Source: Arthrobacter globiformis
GTDB taxonomy: Bacteria; Actinomycetota; Actinomycetes; Actinomycetales; Micrococcaceae
Assembly (NCBI RefSeq): GCF_030818015.1
Contig: NZ_JAUSZX010000001.1
Coordinates: forward strand, 1,116,001-1,180,000
Reading direction: 5' to 3'
DNA length: 64,000 nucleotides
The number at the start of each line of letters is the position of its first letter. Position 1 is the stretch's first letter. The translations under genes were made by a program, and so were the position numbers. The notes under the pieces were generated by a model. That model was not told where the DNA came from. It searched no databases and saw nothing but the letters and a program-made list of their open reading frames with translations. Positions 40,234-49,947 of the stretch are shown piece by piece.

Positions 40234-42726
40234 TCACTGCTGCATTTCCTCTGCTGCCTCGATGTCGATGATCCGGTGGATGGAAAGCACCCGCTCCGTG
40301 TCCTTCGCGGGGTCGAAGACACGGACGCGTCCACCCGCGACGGATACCGGAACAACCGTTTCCAGTTTCGCATTCCCCAGGCTGTCCACGACGTTCATCA
40401 CGACTTTCTGCCTGAGCCGGATGGCTTTGTGCAGGGTCTCCAGTCCCAGCTGGGTTGCCTCCTCGCCGCCGGCGGCAGCCGGGCGGGAGCCGTTGGGGCC
40501 GGAGCCGGCGGCCGCCTGGCTGCGGAGAACGGCGAGCTGGGCGGTGACGTCGGCGTCGGGAAGGGCGGAGCGCGGCGCGCTGTAGACGGGCCGCGCGGTG
40601 CCCGTAAGGGGCGCGGTGCGGTTGAGGCGGACGACGGCGGGTCCGGCATCTTCAACGGCGGGTGACAGCCCCAGCCCGCGCAGCACGAGGGCCGTCTGCC
40701 GGGGAGAGGCCATGGAGACCAGGACGGTGGGGGCGATCCGGACCAGGCCCAGGGACGAGGCCGCAGCTTCCCGGCAGAGCTCACTGAGTGCGGCCTCGTC
40801 GTCACTCTGGATGAAGCTGGCGGCCGCCCCGACCCGCAGCTTGCCGTGCCTGGCGGCCGTGTCCTCCACGAGGTACTGCAGCGGTTGCGGCACGGCGGTG
40901 GCGGAGTGCCGGCGGAGGAAATCGAGGATGGCTGTTGCGTCCTGGCCCGAGTCCAGTGCGCGCCGGATGGACTCGACGGAGAACCGGTACGTCGTGGCCG
41001 GGCCCTGCCCTTCGGCGTCGGCCATCCCCTGAAGCTGCTCTGCCAGGTCGGGGGCCAGATAGCCGGGCGCGACCGCGGTCAGGTCGGCCTGCAGGAGCAC
41101 GTGGTTGAGGGCAGCAGGCAGGTGTTCGCCGAGGAGGTTCATGGCGTCGTCTGGCGCGTCCGCGGCGATGGCGGCACCCAGCTGGCTGAGGGCGCCGGAC
41201 CCGATCAGCCCCAGCAGCTCCGCCTCGGCAAGGACGCCGCTGATCAGGGAACTGAACCGCCGCGCCATGCGGGGCTGGGACCACTCGGCACGCTGCAGCA
41301 CAGCCTCCGCATTGAGCACCGGCGCAGCCCCGTCCGGCATCTCCGCCTCGAGCGTCAGTTCCCGCAGTATCTCCAGGATCCGCTTGCGGATGACGGGTGC
41401 GTCGGACCGCTGCGCCTCGGCAGAGAGGGCGTTGACGGTGGCCGCCGGGGCCGCCCGGTGGTTCGCCGGTCCGGCGGGCTGGCCGTTGATGGGCTGGCCC
41501 ACGAGTGATGGGGCCCGCTCGCTGGCCAGCCAGGCGTTGACGAGCCACAGCCACTGTTCCTGCCGCGGCAGCCCGAGCCATTCCAGCTGGGGCGGCTGCA
41601 CCCAGCACGAGCTGTCCACGTCCAGCCGGATCAGGCCGGCCAGGGCGCTGAGCTCCAGCAGCACGGCGGTGGTGTGGTGGTCCACGCGGAGCGTCTCGGC
41701 GAGCCTCCGCATCTCGCGGATGCCCACACCGCCGCTCCGCAGGGTGGCCAGGGGCTGGTCCCTGACGGCATGCAGCAGTTCGCCGGTGAGGCGCAGGGTC
41801 TCGGCGATGGCGCCGAGCGCGGCGTTGCGGCGGAGCGCCGCGGTAGTGACGCCGAGCGTCGGCGCCGGGGGAGTCAGGGAGAAGTTGTCGATGATGGCGC
41901 CGCCGCGCAGGGAGATTCCCACGCTGTGCGGCAGTTCCACATGGGCGGCGTCCAGCGGCACCAGCAGGCCCCGGGCCAGCAGCCAGTCGACGGGCCCGAC
42001 GTCGTGACCTTCAGTTGTGACGGACGCCTTCCGCTGGGCCTGGGGGACGGCGCCCATGGCCCAGTTGCTGAACCGTGCCAGCAGTGCAGTCGTCCGTTCC
42101 GGAGCGCTGGCGAGGAGCGCGTGCAGTTCCTCGGGGGAAGATGTCCAGTGCTGCAGCGCCAGCGCTGCCTCCATAGGAGTGGTGGCAGCCTGCACGGCGG
42201 CGCCGCTGCGGTGCAGCTCCGCGACAAGCTGGACAACGCGCTGGGCGAAGGCCGGCTGGAGCCTGACCAGCTCGGTGTAGCTGCGCCCCAGCCCGGCCGG
42301 ATAGATCCCGACGACGTCCTTCAGGCTGCTCACCGGAAGGTAGAAGCGCTGCCGCTGGGCGCCAGGTCCCGCTCCGTGCGGCGGCTCCGCCCGCTGCACG
42401 AGGGCCAGGTCATGCAGCGATTGCAGGAGCTGCTCGATGGCCGCCACGGTGGAGCCGGCGATGGTCTTTTTCAGCACCGCGGCCGATGCGCTGTGCCCGG
42501 TGTCTGTGTTGGTGCACAGGTGCAGCGTCTCCAGGACCTGCATTTGCGGGCGGTTCAGGCGTTCCAGGGCCCGCTGCACACTCACCCGCGCGCTGGCGCG
42601 GGCGGCCAGTGCGGGGAAGTCGGGAACGCCGGGGGAGATCAGGTCCGGCCGCGCAGCGAACAAAGCCCGCAGTGACTCGTCGCTGCGTGCCTCCAGTTCC
42701 TTGCTGAGCGCTCGAATGAGGGACAT
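40234..42726 (-). CDS. Helicase C-terminal-like (Helicase_C_3) protein, partner of XPB
   Basis: An 830-aa protein paired with xpb on the minus strand with 13 bp between. It starts MSLIRALSKELEARSDESLRALFAARPDL and has no Walker motifs. The central and C-terminal regions match the actinobacterial Helicase_C_3 family that accompanies XPB (DVTAQLAVLRSQAAAGSG, LGLETLHKAIRLRQKVVMNVVDSLG, VFDPAKDTERVLSIHRIID). I infer a cofactor role for the XPB helicase, not a helicase of its own. The ATG at 42726 is chosen over an open-frame start 51 bp further out. Confidence 0.87.
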   Translation of the reverse strand: MSLIRALSKELEARSDESLRALFAARPDLISPGVPDFPALAARASARVSVQRALERLNRPQMQVLETLHLCTNTDTGHSASAAVLKKTIAGSTVAAIEQLLQSLHDLALVQRAEPPHGAGPGAQRQRFYLPVSSLKDVVGIYPAGLGRSYTELVRLQPAFAQRVVQLVAELHRSGAAVQAATTPMEAALALQHWTSSPEELHALLASAPERTTALLARFSNWAMGAVPQAQRKASVTTEGHDVGPVDWLLARGLLVPLDAAHVELPHSVGISLRGGAIIDNFSLTPPAPTLGVTTAALRRNAALGAIAETLRLTGELLHAVRDQPLATLRSGGVGIREMRRLAETLRVDHHTTAVLLELSALAGLIRLDVDSSCWVQPPQLEWLGLPRQEQWLWLVNAWLASERAPSLVGQPINGQPAGPANHRAAPAATVNALSAEAQRSDAPVIRKRILEILRELTLEAEMPDGAAPVLNAEAVLQRAEWSQPRMARRFSSLISGVLAEAELLGLIGSGALSQLGAAIAADAPDDAMNLLGEHLPAALNHVLLQADLTAVAPGYLAPDLAEQLQGMADAEGQGPATTYRFSVESIRRALDSGQDATAILDFLRRHSATAVPQPLQYLVEDTAARHGKLRVGAAASFIQSDDEAALSELCREAAASSLGLVRIAPTVLVSMASPRQTALVLRGLGLSPAVEDAGPAVVRLNRTAPLTGTARPVYSAPRSALPDADVTAQLAVLRSQAAAGSGPNGSRPAAAGGEEATQLGLETLHKAIRLRQKVVMNVVDSLGNAKLETVVPVSVAGGRVRVFDPAKDTERVLSIHRIIDIEAAEEMQQ

Positions 42727-42736
42727 CAGTCCAACG

Positions 42737-42970
42737 TTACCGCCCGCCGGGGCTTCCTGCCCGGCGGCGGGCGGCAACGCCGTCGGCCACCAGCACGAGC
42801 ATCAGCAGGAAGGCCGCCGGAAGGCCGTAAAGCGCCGTCGACGTGACCCACTGCGGTGCGGCGTGGCCCGCAGCGGCCAGCGCCATGACCGCCCCGACGG
42901 CTGCGAGGGACAAAACTGCAAGGAGCACTGCGGTGGCCATCAGTGGCCGCCGGATACGCGCGGATGTCAT
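42737..42970 (-). CDS. Small two-TM membrane protein
   Basis: A 77-aa protein from the ATG at 42970 (MTSARIRRPLM). Two hydrophobic helices are visible (TAVLLAVLSLAAVGAVMALAA and LYGLPAAFLLMLVLVADGV) with a basic tail RRRAGSPGGR. It precedes the Helicase_C_3 gene by 10 bp and may be the first gene of that operon. No family or function is recognised. Confidence 0.6.
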   Translation of the reverse strand: MTSARIRRPLMATAVLLAVLSLAAVGAVMALAAAGHAAPQWVTSTALYGLPAAFLLMLVLVADGVAARRRAGSPGGR

Positions 42971-43154
42971 GGACGTAACGCTAACAGCAGCGCCGCGGCC
43001 GCGCCTCAAAGCGGGATTAGCGTGCCAGTCAGGATAACCTTGAAGGAGCAGACCAACATGGACCAGGCTGTCATACCCTGAACCCGCACATCAGTGCGGA
43101 TGCGGTGACGGCCGGCCATGTCCCAGAAACGTCAGAACGAAGAAGGTTGATTAG

Positions 43155-43538
43155 GTGCCTACCGGCAAGGTCAAGTGGTACGACAAGGACAAAGGCTTCG
43201 GATTCCTCGCGGGCGAGGACGGGCAGGAAGTATTCCTCCCCAAGTCCGCGCTGCCCGCCGGAGTTTCGGAACTGAAGGCCGGCACCCGGGTTGAGTTCGG
43301 CGTCGCGGACGGACGCAAGGGCGCCCAGGCCCTGGGCCTGCGCGTCCTCGAAAAGACGCCGTCCATCGCAAAGGCCAAGCGCCCCAGCGCCAGGGATCTT
43401 GCCCCGCTGGTGCAGGACCTGGTGACGGTTCTGGACAACCTGTCCGGCACGCTGTCGTCCGGCAAGTACCCGGATGGCAACAAGGGCAAGGCCATTGCCG
43501 CTGCCCTGCGTAAGGTTGCCGACGAGCTGGACGCCTAG
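43155..43538 (+). CDS. Cold-shock domain protein with C-terminal extension
   Basis: A 127-aa protein. Residues 1-70 are a cold-shock domain (MPTGKVKWYDKDKGFGFLAGEDGQEVFLPKSAL), with RNP1 changed to KGFGFL and RNP2 to EVFLPKSAL. A 55-residue extension follows (KRPSARDLAPLVQDLVTVLDNL ... AAALRKVADELDA), probably helical. Family members of this length neighbour DUF3027 genes in actinobacteria. The GTG at 43155 follows GAAGG. The DUF3027 gene starts 8 bp after its stop, so they form an operon. Confidence 0.9.
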   Translation: MPTGKVKWYDKDKGFGFLAGEDGQEVFLPKSALPAGVSELKAGTRVEFGVADGRKGAQALGLRVLEKTPSIAKAKRPSARDLAPLVQDLVTVLDNLSGTLSSGKYPDGNKGKAIAAALRKVADELDA

Positions 43539-43546
43539 GCCTCCCG

Positions 43547-44164
43547 ATGAACCCGGAACCTGAACAGGCTGAATCCAAGGTGGAACCCAAGGCACCCAGG
43601 CGGCGCGCCGGTATCCCGGTGTGGCGGACGGGGAAACCCGACGCCGTGCTGGCCGCTGCCGTGGACACCGCCCGGGCCGCCATCGAAGGCATTGCAAAGG
43701 CTTCCGAAATCGGGGACCACCTGGCAGCCCGTACCGAGGGCGACCGCGTGGTGACGCACCTTTTCGAATCACGGCTGCCGGGGTACATCGGCTGGCAGTG
43801 GTATGCCGTCCTGACCCGGAACTCCCGCTCCAAGGTGATTACGGTCAACGAGCTTGGCCTGCTCCCGTCCGAAGACTCGATCCTCGCCCCGGAGTGGGTG
43901 CCGTGGGCCGAGCGCGTGCGCCCTGAGGACGCCCGGGAGCAGGACGCGGAAGACGCCCGGGAGGAAGCACCGGCTGAAGGCGTGGCTGCGGACGGAGCTC
44001 CGGGCGAGACTGCCGCCGACGCCGAAACTGAGTCCGGTGACGAAACAGGGTCCGGTGACGAATCAGAACCGGGTGCCGATGCGGCTACGGATGGTGAGGC
44101 TCGAACCAGCGCCCAGACCGGAACCGACGGCCAGACTGGAACTGACCGCCCGGCGAAAGACTGA
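43547..44164 (+). CDS. DUF3027 domain protein
   Basis: A 205-aa protein. The N-terminal 130 residues carry the DUF3027 core (DTARAAIEGIAKASEIGDHL, VVTHLFESRLPGYIGWQWYAVL, SEDSILAPEWVPWAER). The remaining 75 residues are an acidic Ala/Glu/Asp/Gly/Thr-rich tail with repeated SGDETGSGDESEPG, so it is shorter than homologues that continue into a second conserved region. The ATG at 43547 lies 8 bp after the cold-shock gene. Function is unknown; the conserved pairing with a cold-shock protein suggests RNA-related work, an inference. Confidence 0.85.
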   Translation: MNPEPEQAESKVEPKAPRRRAGIPVWRTGKPDAVLAAAVDTARAAIEGIAKASEIGDHLAARTEGDRVVTHLFESRLPGYIGWQWYAVLTRNSRSKVITVNELGLLPSEDSILAPEWVPWAERVRPEDAREQDAEDAREEAPAEGVAADGAPGETAADAETESGDETGSGDESEPGADAATDGEARTSAQTGTDGQTGTDRPAKD

Positions 44165-44216
44165 TCACGCCGTCGGGGTCACCTCAATGACCGCTGACTT
44201 TGACAGTGCTGACACC

Positions 44217-44254
44217 CCAGTGGCGTCGGGCCCCATGGGGCCCGACGCCACTGG
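44217..44254. terminator. 38-bp perfect palindrome between DUF3027 and serC
   Basis: CCAGTGGCGTCGGGCCCC (44217-44234) and GGGGCCCGACGCCACTGG (44237-44254) are perfect inverted repeats around AT. It lies between convergent genes, 50 bp after DUF3027 and 125 bp before the serC stop. No T-tract follows, so termination would depend on stem stability. Confidence 0.75.
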
Positions 44255-44378
44255 CTTATGCCTGACAAATCCCGTCACGGCCAGGGGGGCCGGAACGGCC
44301 GACGGCGCCGGCCGGGACACAAGCCCGGACGACGCCGTCGAACACCGACGCTTTGGCGTCACCAGTGATTGAGCCTGG

Positions 44379-45596
<1,218 letters not shown>

Positions 45597-45684
45597 TTAT
45601 TCTGCCCGAAGCGCGGATACCGCAGGAACATGCCCCCGTCATAGTCCAGTCATTGAGACGGTGCCCGCCGTCTCCATGCTGCAG

Positions 45685-45713
45685 ATTATCCGGACTAATT
45701 CAAAATAGGCTAA
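45685..45713 (-). promoter_or_regulatory. Candidate serC promoter; rest of the 348-bp spacer is empty
   Basis: On the minus strand TTAGCC (45708-45713), 17 bp, GATAAT (45685-45690) resembles a sigma-A promoter with a good -10. It is 176 bp upstream of the serC start. The remaining spacer 45510-45857 before the DtxR-type gene contains no open frame with supporting features. A partial match to an iron box (TAGGCTAAGCT on the plus strand near 45706) overlaps the -35. Confidence 0.4.
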
Positions 45714-45857
45714 GCTGGCACTGAACGTACGGGCAGAGCGCCGGTGCTGCGCCGCCGTCGGATATCCGACCGCCGCTGCAGCTTGCCGGAACCCGGTGCG
45801 GCGGGCCCGCGGTACGGTGGGACGGACACAAATACTGTGCTCGAGGAGCTGAGCTGA

Positions 45858-46553
45858 ATGACGGATCTGATCGACACCACGGAAATGTACCTTCGCACCA
45901 TTCTGGAGCTGGAGGAAGAGAACATCGTGGCGCTTCGGGCACGCATTGCCGAACGACTCCGCCACTCGGGCCCCACCGTTTCACAGACCATCGGCAGGAT
46001 GGAACGCGACGGCCTCGTCGTCGTCTCCGGTGACCGCCACCTTGAACTGACCGAAGTGGGCCGGAAACGCGCCACCGAAGTGATGCGCAAGCACCGCCTC
46101 GCCGAACGCCTCCTCGCCGACGTCATCGGCCTCGACTGGGCCTACGTGCATGACGAGGCCTGCCGGTGGGAGCACGTCATGAGTGAACGGGTGGAGCGCA
46201 GGATTTACGAATTGCTCGACTACCCCACCGAGTCGCCGTACGGCAACCCGATCCCCGGCCTGGCAGCACTGGGCGGGCAGCCTGCCCGCCCCTTCTCTGA
46301 CGGCGTGGTGAACCTGCTCGACGCCATGACCGGCTACGGCCCGGAATCCAAGGTCACCGTCAGCCGCCTAGCAGAACCCATCCAGGTGGAGCCGGAGCTG
46401 CTGCTCCAGCTGGATGAAGGCGGGATCCGGCCCGGCGCCGCCGTCTCGCTGGAACGCGTGGGGGAGTACATCTCTGTCCGTGTGCCCGGTTTCGAAGGTG
46501 CCCTTGAGCTGCCGCCGGAAGTTGCTGCGCACGTGTTCGTGCGCGTCGGCTAG
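45858..46553 (+). CDS. DtxR/IdeR-family metal-dependent repressor
   Basis: A 231-aa regulator. The N-terminal winged HTH is LIDTTEMYLRTILELEEENI ... RHSGPTVSQTIGRMERDGLV. The metal-binding/dimerisation domain shows RHRLAERLLADVIGLDW, VHDEACRWEHVMSERVE and a C-terminal SH3-like domain (LDEGGIRPGAAVSLERVGEYISVRVPG). Domain make-up and length are those of DtxR and IdeR rather than the shorter MntR. Iron-bound repressor would bind boxes such as that at 29011. It is monocistronic, with the ATG at 45858 preceded by GAGGAGCTGAGCTGA. Confidence 0.92.
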   Translation: MTDLIDTTEMYLRTILELEEENIVALRARIAERLRHSGPTVSQTIGRMERDGLVVVSGDRHLELTEVGRKRATEVMRKHRLAERLLADVIGLDWAYVHDEACRWEHVMSERVERRIYELLDYPTESPYGNPIPGLAALGGQPARPFSDGVVNLLDAMTGYGPESKVTVSRLAEPIQVEPELLLQLDEGGIRPGAAVSLERVGEYISVRVPGFEGALELPPEVAAHVFVRVG

Positions 46554-46699
46554 CTTCCAAACGGCCGCGGGGCGGACGCCGCTTCCTGTCTGACATCTGC
46601 AGGCAGGATGACCTACCACTTCTGCACAGTGAATATAACGGAATTATTACTGCGCCCTTTAATCGCCTATAGTTAAACGGCAACGCCGATACCAAAGCG

Positions 46700-46940
46700 T
46701 TACCTGATCTGGAGCCGAACCCTGCCAGCAGATCAGCAGTACGAGTCACCCACTGGCAGGGGCGGGGGAACCACAAGCGGCTGTTTCTACAGCCTTGGGG
46801 TGAAGTCCGCAGCAGCAAGTCTTTTCCGCAGAAGGAATCCTCCCGGGATACCCCTGTGCCGGAATGGCTTGTTACGGCGGACCGGGTCCGAACTCTCTGA
46901 CCCGAATCCGACAGCTAACTTCGCAGGCTATCCAGAGAGG
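46700..46940 (+). ncRNA. c-di-AMP (ydaO-yuaA) riboswitch upstream of the M23 peptidase gene
   Basis: Conserved elements are in order: TCTGGAGCCGAACCCTGCCAG, CACTGGCAGGGGCGGGGGAACC, CCTTGGGGTGAAGTC, GAACTCTCTGACCC, GAATCCGACAGCTAACTTCGCAGGC. The last element and GGGGGAACC are hallmarks of the ydaO-yuaA class, which binds cyclic di-AMP and in actinobacteria controls cell-wall hydrolase genes. High c-di-AMP usually turns expression off. The element ends at the ribosome-binding site (GAGAGG). Limits are approximate. Confidence 0.9.
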
Positions 46941-46949
46941 AAACAGTAC

Positions 46950-47777
46950 TTGTCCATGCAGAATGCCCGGGGCCGCCGCCGCGCGTCCGGTCCCGCTCCG
47001 GAGCCGCGCCTTGCGGAGGCCATTGCCGCGGACCGTCCCCGGGACGCCCAGCGTGAAGCTCGCCGCCGCCGGGGTCCGTTCCGGCAGGTTACGGACTTCG
47101 CCTCCGCCAGTGGCGTTGGGCAGAAGGCCGGCGTAGCCCTTGCGGCCACAGGCCTGCTGCTGACTGTTACTGTCCCCGCCACCAGCCCTGTCCTGGCCGC
47201 CGGAGAGCAGCAAAGAGGGGCGTCCGCGTCCGCTGCCTCACCGGCCCAACCGAAGGTCTCGGCTGAAGCGGCGGCAAAGATCGACTTCAGCCGCACGTCC
47301 GTCTCCACCACCGGTGACCCGGACGGAAAGCTCAAGCAACTCCTGAGTGCGCAATCGGCCGGCAGCATCAGCCGCTCGGCCTCGGCGGGCACTCTGGGCG
47401 GGCCGCTGACCACGCTGGTCAAGTCCTCGCCGTTCGGTTACCGGGTCAGCCCGATCACCGGCGGCGCCGGCGAGTTCCACCGCGGGCAGGACTTTGCCGC
47501 CGAGTGCGGCACCGAGGTGCTGGCCGCAGCCAGCGGCACGGTGACTTTCTCCGGGTGGCACCCGTACGGGGGAGGCAACCGCGTGGTGATCAATCACGGC
47601 AACGGCCTGGAAACCACCTATAACCACCTGTCGTCCTCCAGCGTCCAGGTTGGCCAGAAGGTTACCCGCGGCGAAGTGATCGCCCTCAGCGGGACCACAG
47701 GCGCCTCCACCGGCTGCCACCTCCACTTCGAGGTGATGGTCAACGGGGATGTCGTTGATCCCACCGGCTGGCTCTGA
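46950..47777 (+). CDS. M23-family peptidoglycan endopeptidase
   Basis: A 275-aa exported protein. The N-terminus is basic and long (to residue about 62) and is followed by hydrophobic VALAATGLLLTVTVPATSPVLA, a late Sec-type signal or anchor. The C-terminal M23 (LytM) domain has the zinc ligands in EFHRGQDFAAECGTEV (H and D) and the HLHFEV motif. It cleaves peptidoglycan cross-bridges or stems. I chose TTG 46950 because GAGAGG lies 9 bases upstream; ATG 46956 is a poorer fit. It is controlled by the riboswitch at 46700-46940. Confidence 0.9.
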   Translation: MSMQNARGRRRASGPAPEPRLAEAIAADRPRDAQREARRRRGPFRQVTDFASASGVGQKAGVALAATGLLLTVTVPATSPVLAAGEQQRGASASAASPAQPKVSAEAAAKIDFSRTSVSTTGDPDGKLKQLLSAQSAGSISRSASAGTLGGPLTTLVKSSPFGYRVSPITGGAGEFHRGQDFAAECGTEVLAAASGTVTFSGWHPYGGGNRVVINHGNGLETTYNHLSSSSVQVGQKVTRGEVIALSGTTGASTGCHLHFEVMVNGDVVDPTGWL

Positions 47778-47899
47778 GCCAAGCCGAGTGAGCACTCTCA
47801 TTCCCGTGACACGCCGTGACCTGAATGTGACATTGGCTCCGAACTGCTGTACCGTCTAAACCGCGTCAACTTTTCCGAAGTTGACGCTCTTGAGTGGAT

Positions 47900-48080
47900 T
47901 GCCTAACTCTGCCACCGCTCAAGGTCCGTTCGCATTACATCGTCTGGCAGGGGCGGGGGAACCAATTTTGGTCTTCGCAAGAAGGCCTTGGGGTTAAGTC
48001 GCAAAGCTTCCCAGGAAGCGGAGCGGCCGGGTGACTCCCATCCGAATCCGACAGCTCACCTCGCAGGCATTGGGAGAGGC
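47900..48080 (+). ncRNA. Second c-di-AMP (ydaO-yuaA) riboswitch, upstream of the NlpC/P60 gene
   Basis: It repeats the same landmarks as the copy at 46700: CTCTGCCACCGCTCAAGG, GTCTGGCAGGGGCGGGGGAACC, CCTTGGGGTTAAGTCGC, GTGACTCCCATCC, GAATCCGACAGCTCACCTCGCAGGC. The GGAGAGG ribosome-binding site of the NlpC/P60 gene follows directly. The stems between the landmarks differ in sequence from the first copy, so it is not a very recent duplicate. Confidence 0.9.
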
Positions 48081-48087
48081 TACCTTC

Positions 48088-48846
48088 GTGTCTTCACGCC
48101 ACAATGCCGCGCGCCACCGCGCGCAAACGGTTCGTATGAACCCGTTGGACTCCGTGTCCAAGGCGGTTAGCGCCAATGCCGGCACAGTAGGTCGCCAGGC
48201 AGCTGTCATCGCAGCTGCTTCAGGACTCATCCTGAGCGTTGGCATGCCTGCCAACGCAGCCGACGCCAACATTGGTGTTTCCGCCTCCTCGGAGACCGGA
48301 TCCCAGGCCGCGCAGCTTGCTGTGACCGCCGCACCCACCGCCACTGTCTCCTTCGAGCGTCCTGCCGTCACCACGGTGGCAGCCCCGGTCGCCGAAACCA
48401 TCGCTCCGCAGTCGAACGATGAGAGCCAGACGGCCGATGGAGGCCAAGCCGGCAACGAGAGCGCAGGTGCGGCCCAGGCCGTCACCGCCAAGTCCACCGA
48501 TGGTGCGGCCTCCGCCGCAGCTTCCGGGCTGGCTGCAATCGCGTACACCGGTATCGGCAGCCCCTACGTCTGGGGCGGCACCACGCCCAGCGGCTGGGAC
48601 TGCTCCGGCTTTACCCAGTGGGTTTACGCTCAGGCAGGCATCAGCATTCCCCGCGTCAACGCGTGGAACGCCATGAAGCCCACGTCCACGCCTGCTCCCG
48701 GCGACCTGGTCATGCAGAACGGCGGCGCCCACGTGGGCATCTACGTCGGCAACGGCATGATGATCAGCGCGCTGAACCCCTCGCAGGGCACTCTCCTGCA
48801 CGCGGTGTCCGCAACGGGCACGTCCGCTTTTTACACCCTTCGCTAA
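48088..48846 (+). CDS. Secreted NlpC/P60-family peptidoglycan hydrolase
   Basis: A 252-aa exported protein. The signal region (GRQAAVIAAASGLILSVGMPANAAD) has cleavage near residue 58. A Ser/Thr/Ala/Pro-rich linker follows, then the NlpC/P60 domain with the catalytic cysteine in GGTTPSGWDCSGFTQWVYAQAG and the histidine in NGGAHVGIYVGNGMMI. It cleaves stem peptides. GTG 48088 is chosen because GGAGAGG lies 8 bases upstream. The N-terminal 60 residues are closely related to those of the next gene, indicating paralogy. It is controlled by the riboswitch at 47900-48080. Confidence 0.92.
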   Translation: MSSRHNAARHRAQTVRMNPLDSVSKAVSANAGTVGRQAAVIAAASGLILSVGMPANAADANIGVSASSETGSQAAQLAVTAAPTATVSFERPAVTTVAAPVAETIAPQSNDESQTADGGQAGNESAGAAQAVTAKSTDGAASAAASGLAAIAYTGIGSPYVWGGTTPSGWDCSGFTQWVYAQAGISIPRVNAWNAMKPTSTPAPGDLVMQNGGAHVGIYVGNGMMISALNPSQGTLLHAVSATGTSAFYTLR

Positions 48847-48946
48847 GAATCCGATTCGAGGCGGGCCGGCTTACCCCCAAGATGCCGGCGCGTCGATAAC
48901 CCATGGCCTGCTACCGCGGTCCGTGGAACACGAAAGAGAGAAACTA

Positions 48947-49726
48947 ATGACTACACGTGCGACCATTGCACGGCACCGCGCCGAGGTCACCAAGACCAAC
49001 TCGCTCGCTGTCATAGCCAAAGCCGTCGGCGACAACGCAGGTGGCATGGGCCGCCAGGCCGCAGTTATCGCTGCTGCTTCCGGTCTTGTCCTGACCAGCG
49101 GCATCGCCGCCAACGCCGCTGAGACCAACGTTCAGCGCGAATCCGCCGCAGCTTCCACGCTGGAAGTCCAGTCCGCTGCACCGTCAACCATCTCCGCTGC
49201 TTCCAGCATCGCCATCTCCTACGAGAAGCCTGCTGTCTCCACCACGCCGGCTCCCGTCGTCGAGGCCCCCAAGCCTGTTGTCAAGGTCCAGGAAGCCACT
49301 CCCGCCGTTGACGCTGCTCCCGTTGCCGACGCCGCACCGGCGGTCCAGGCCACCGCCGCCGTCGAGACCGCTGCCCCGAAGACCACTGCCGCCAGCGGCA
49401 AGGGCGCTGCAATCGCTGCTGCTGCCTACGCGCAGCTGGGAGTCTCCCAGGACTGCACCGCGCTCGCCACCAACGCGCTCGCAGCCGTGGGCATCCACTA
49501 CCACGGTTGGCCGGCAGGCTACCTGTCCCTCGGACGCACCGTCAGTGCTGCTGAGGCTCGGCCGGGCGACCTCGCCTACTACCAGAACGGCGGCATGGGC
49601 CTGGCCCACATCGCTGTGTACGTCGGCAACGGCCAGGCGGTCCACGGCGGTTGGAACGGCGGAACCACCGCACTGTTCAGCGTGAACGTCGGCTCCGGCC
49701 CGGTCTTCATCCGCGTCGGCGGCTAA
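48947..49726 (+). CDS. NlpC/P60-like secreted protein with altered catalytic motif
   Basis: A 259-aa exported protein, paralogous to the preceding gene: its N-terminus shares RHRA, KAV, GRQAAVIAAASGLVLTSGIAANAAE. A long Ala/Pro/Val-rich linker follows. The C-terminal domain has QDCTALATNALAAVGIHYHGWP in place of the usual DCSGF motif, and the histidine in GLAHIAVYVGNG is kept. The Cys is retained, so it may still be active. Start ATG 48947 has AAAGAGAG upstream. The 100-bp spacer has no riboswitch, so it is probably co-transcribed with the gene before it. A strong terminator follows. Confidence 0.83.
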   Translation: MTTRATIARHRAEVTKTNSLAVIAKAVGDNAGGMGRQAAVIAAASGLVLTSGIAANAAETNVQRESAAASTLEVQSAAPSTISAASSIAISYEKPAVSTTPAPVVEAPKPVVKVQEATPAVDAAPVADAAPAVQATAAVETAAPKTTAASGKGAAIAAAAYAQLGVSQDCTALATNALAAVGIHYHGWPAGYLSLGRTVSAAEARPGDLAYYQNGGMGLAHIAVYVGNGQAVHGGWNGGTTALFSVNVGSGPVFIRVGG

Positions 49727-49741
49727 GACTCCCGAAGCATT

Positions 49742-49778
49742 AAAAAGGACCCCCGCCAGCCGGCGGGGGTCCTTTTTT
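49742..49778 (+). terminator. Rho-independent terminator after the cell-wall hydrolase cluster
   Basis: AAAAAGGACCCCCGCC (49742-49757) pairs perfectly with GGCGGGGGTCCTTTTT (49762-49777) around a 4-nt loop, ending in six T. Confidence 0.93.
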
Positions 49779-49947
49779 GCCTTGCGCCCGCATTAATTTT
49801 TGGTGACACGCCATGACGATGCTTGTGTTCGATTCGCCCATCTGCCTAGTGAGTGTTTACTCTTATTGTGTCGATCCATAGCCCGGACATGCAGAGGGCA
49901 GCCGGCCCTCGCGCCTCTGCCGGGTGCGGCCGTGAAGAGGTATGTGC

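Noticed and set aside
45700..45720. Possible DtxR box near TAGGCTAAGCT in the serC-dtxR spacer
   Set aside because: Only the central bases fit and the outer arms do not pair; too weak to list as an iron box.
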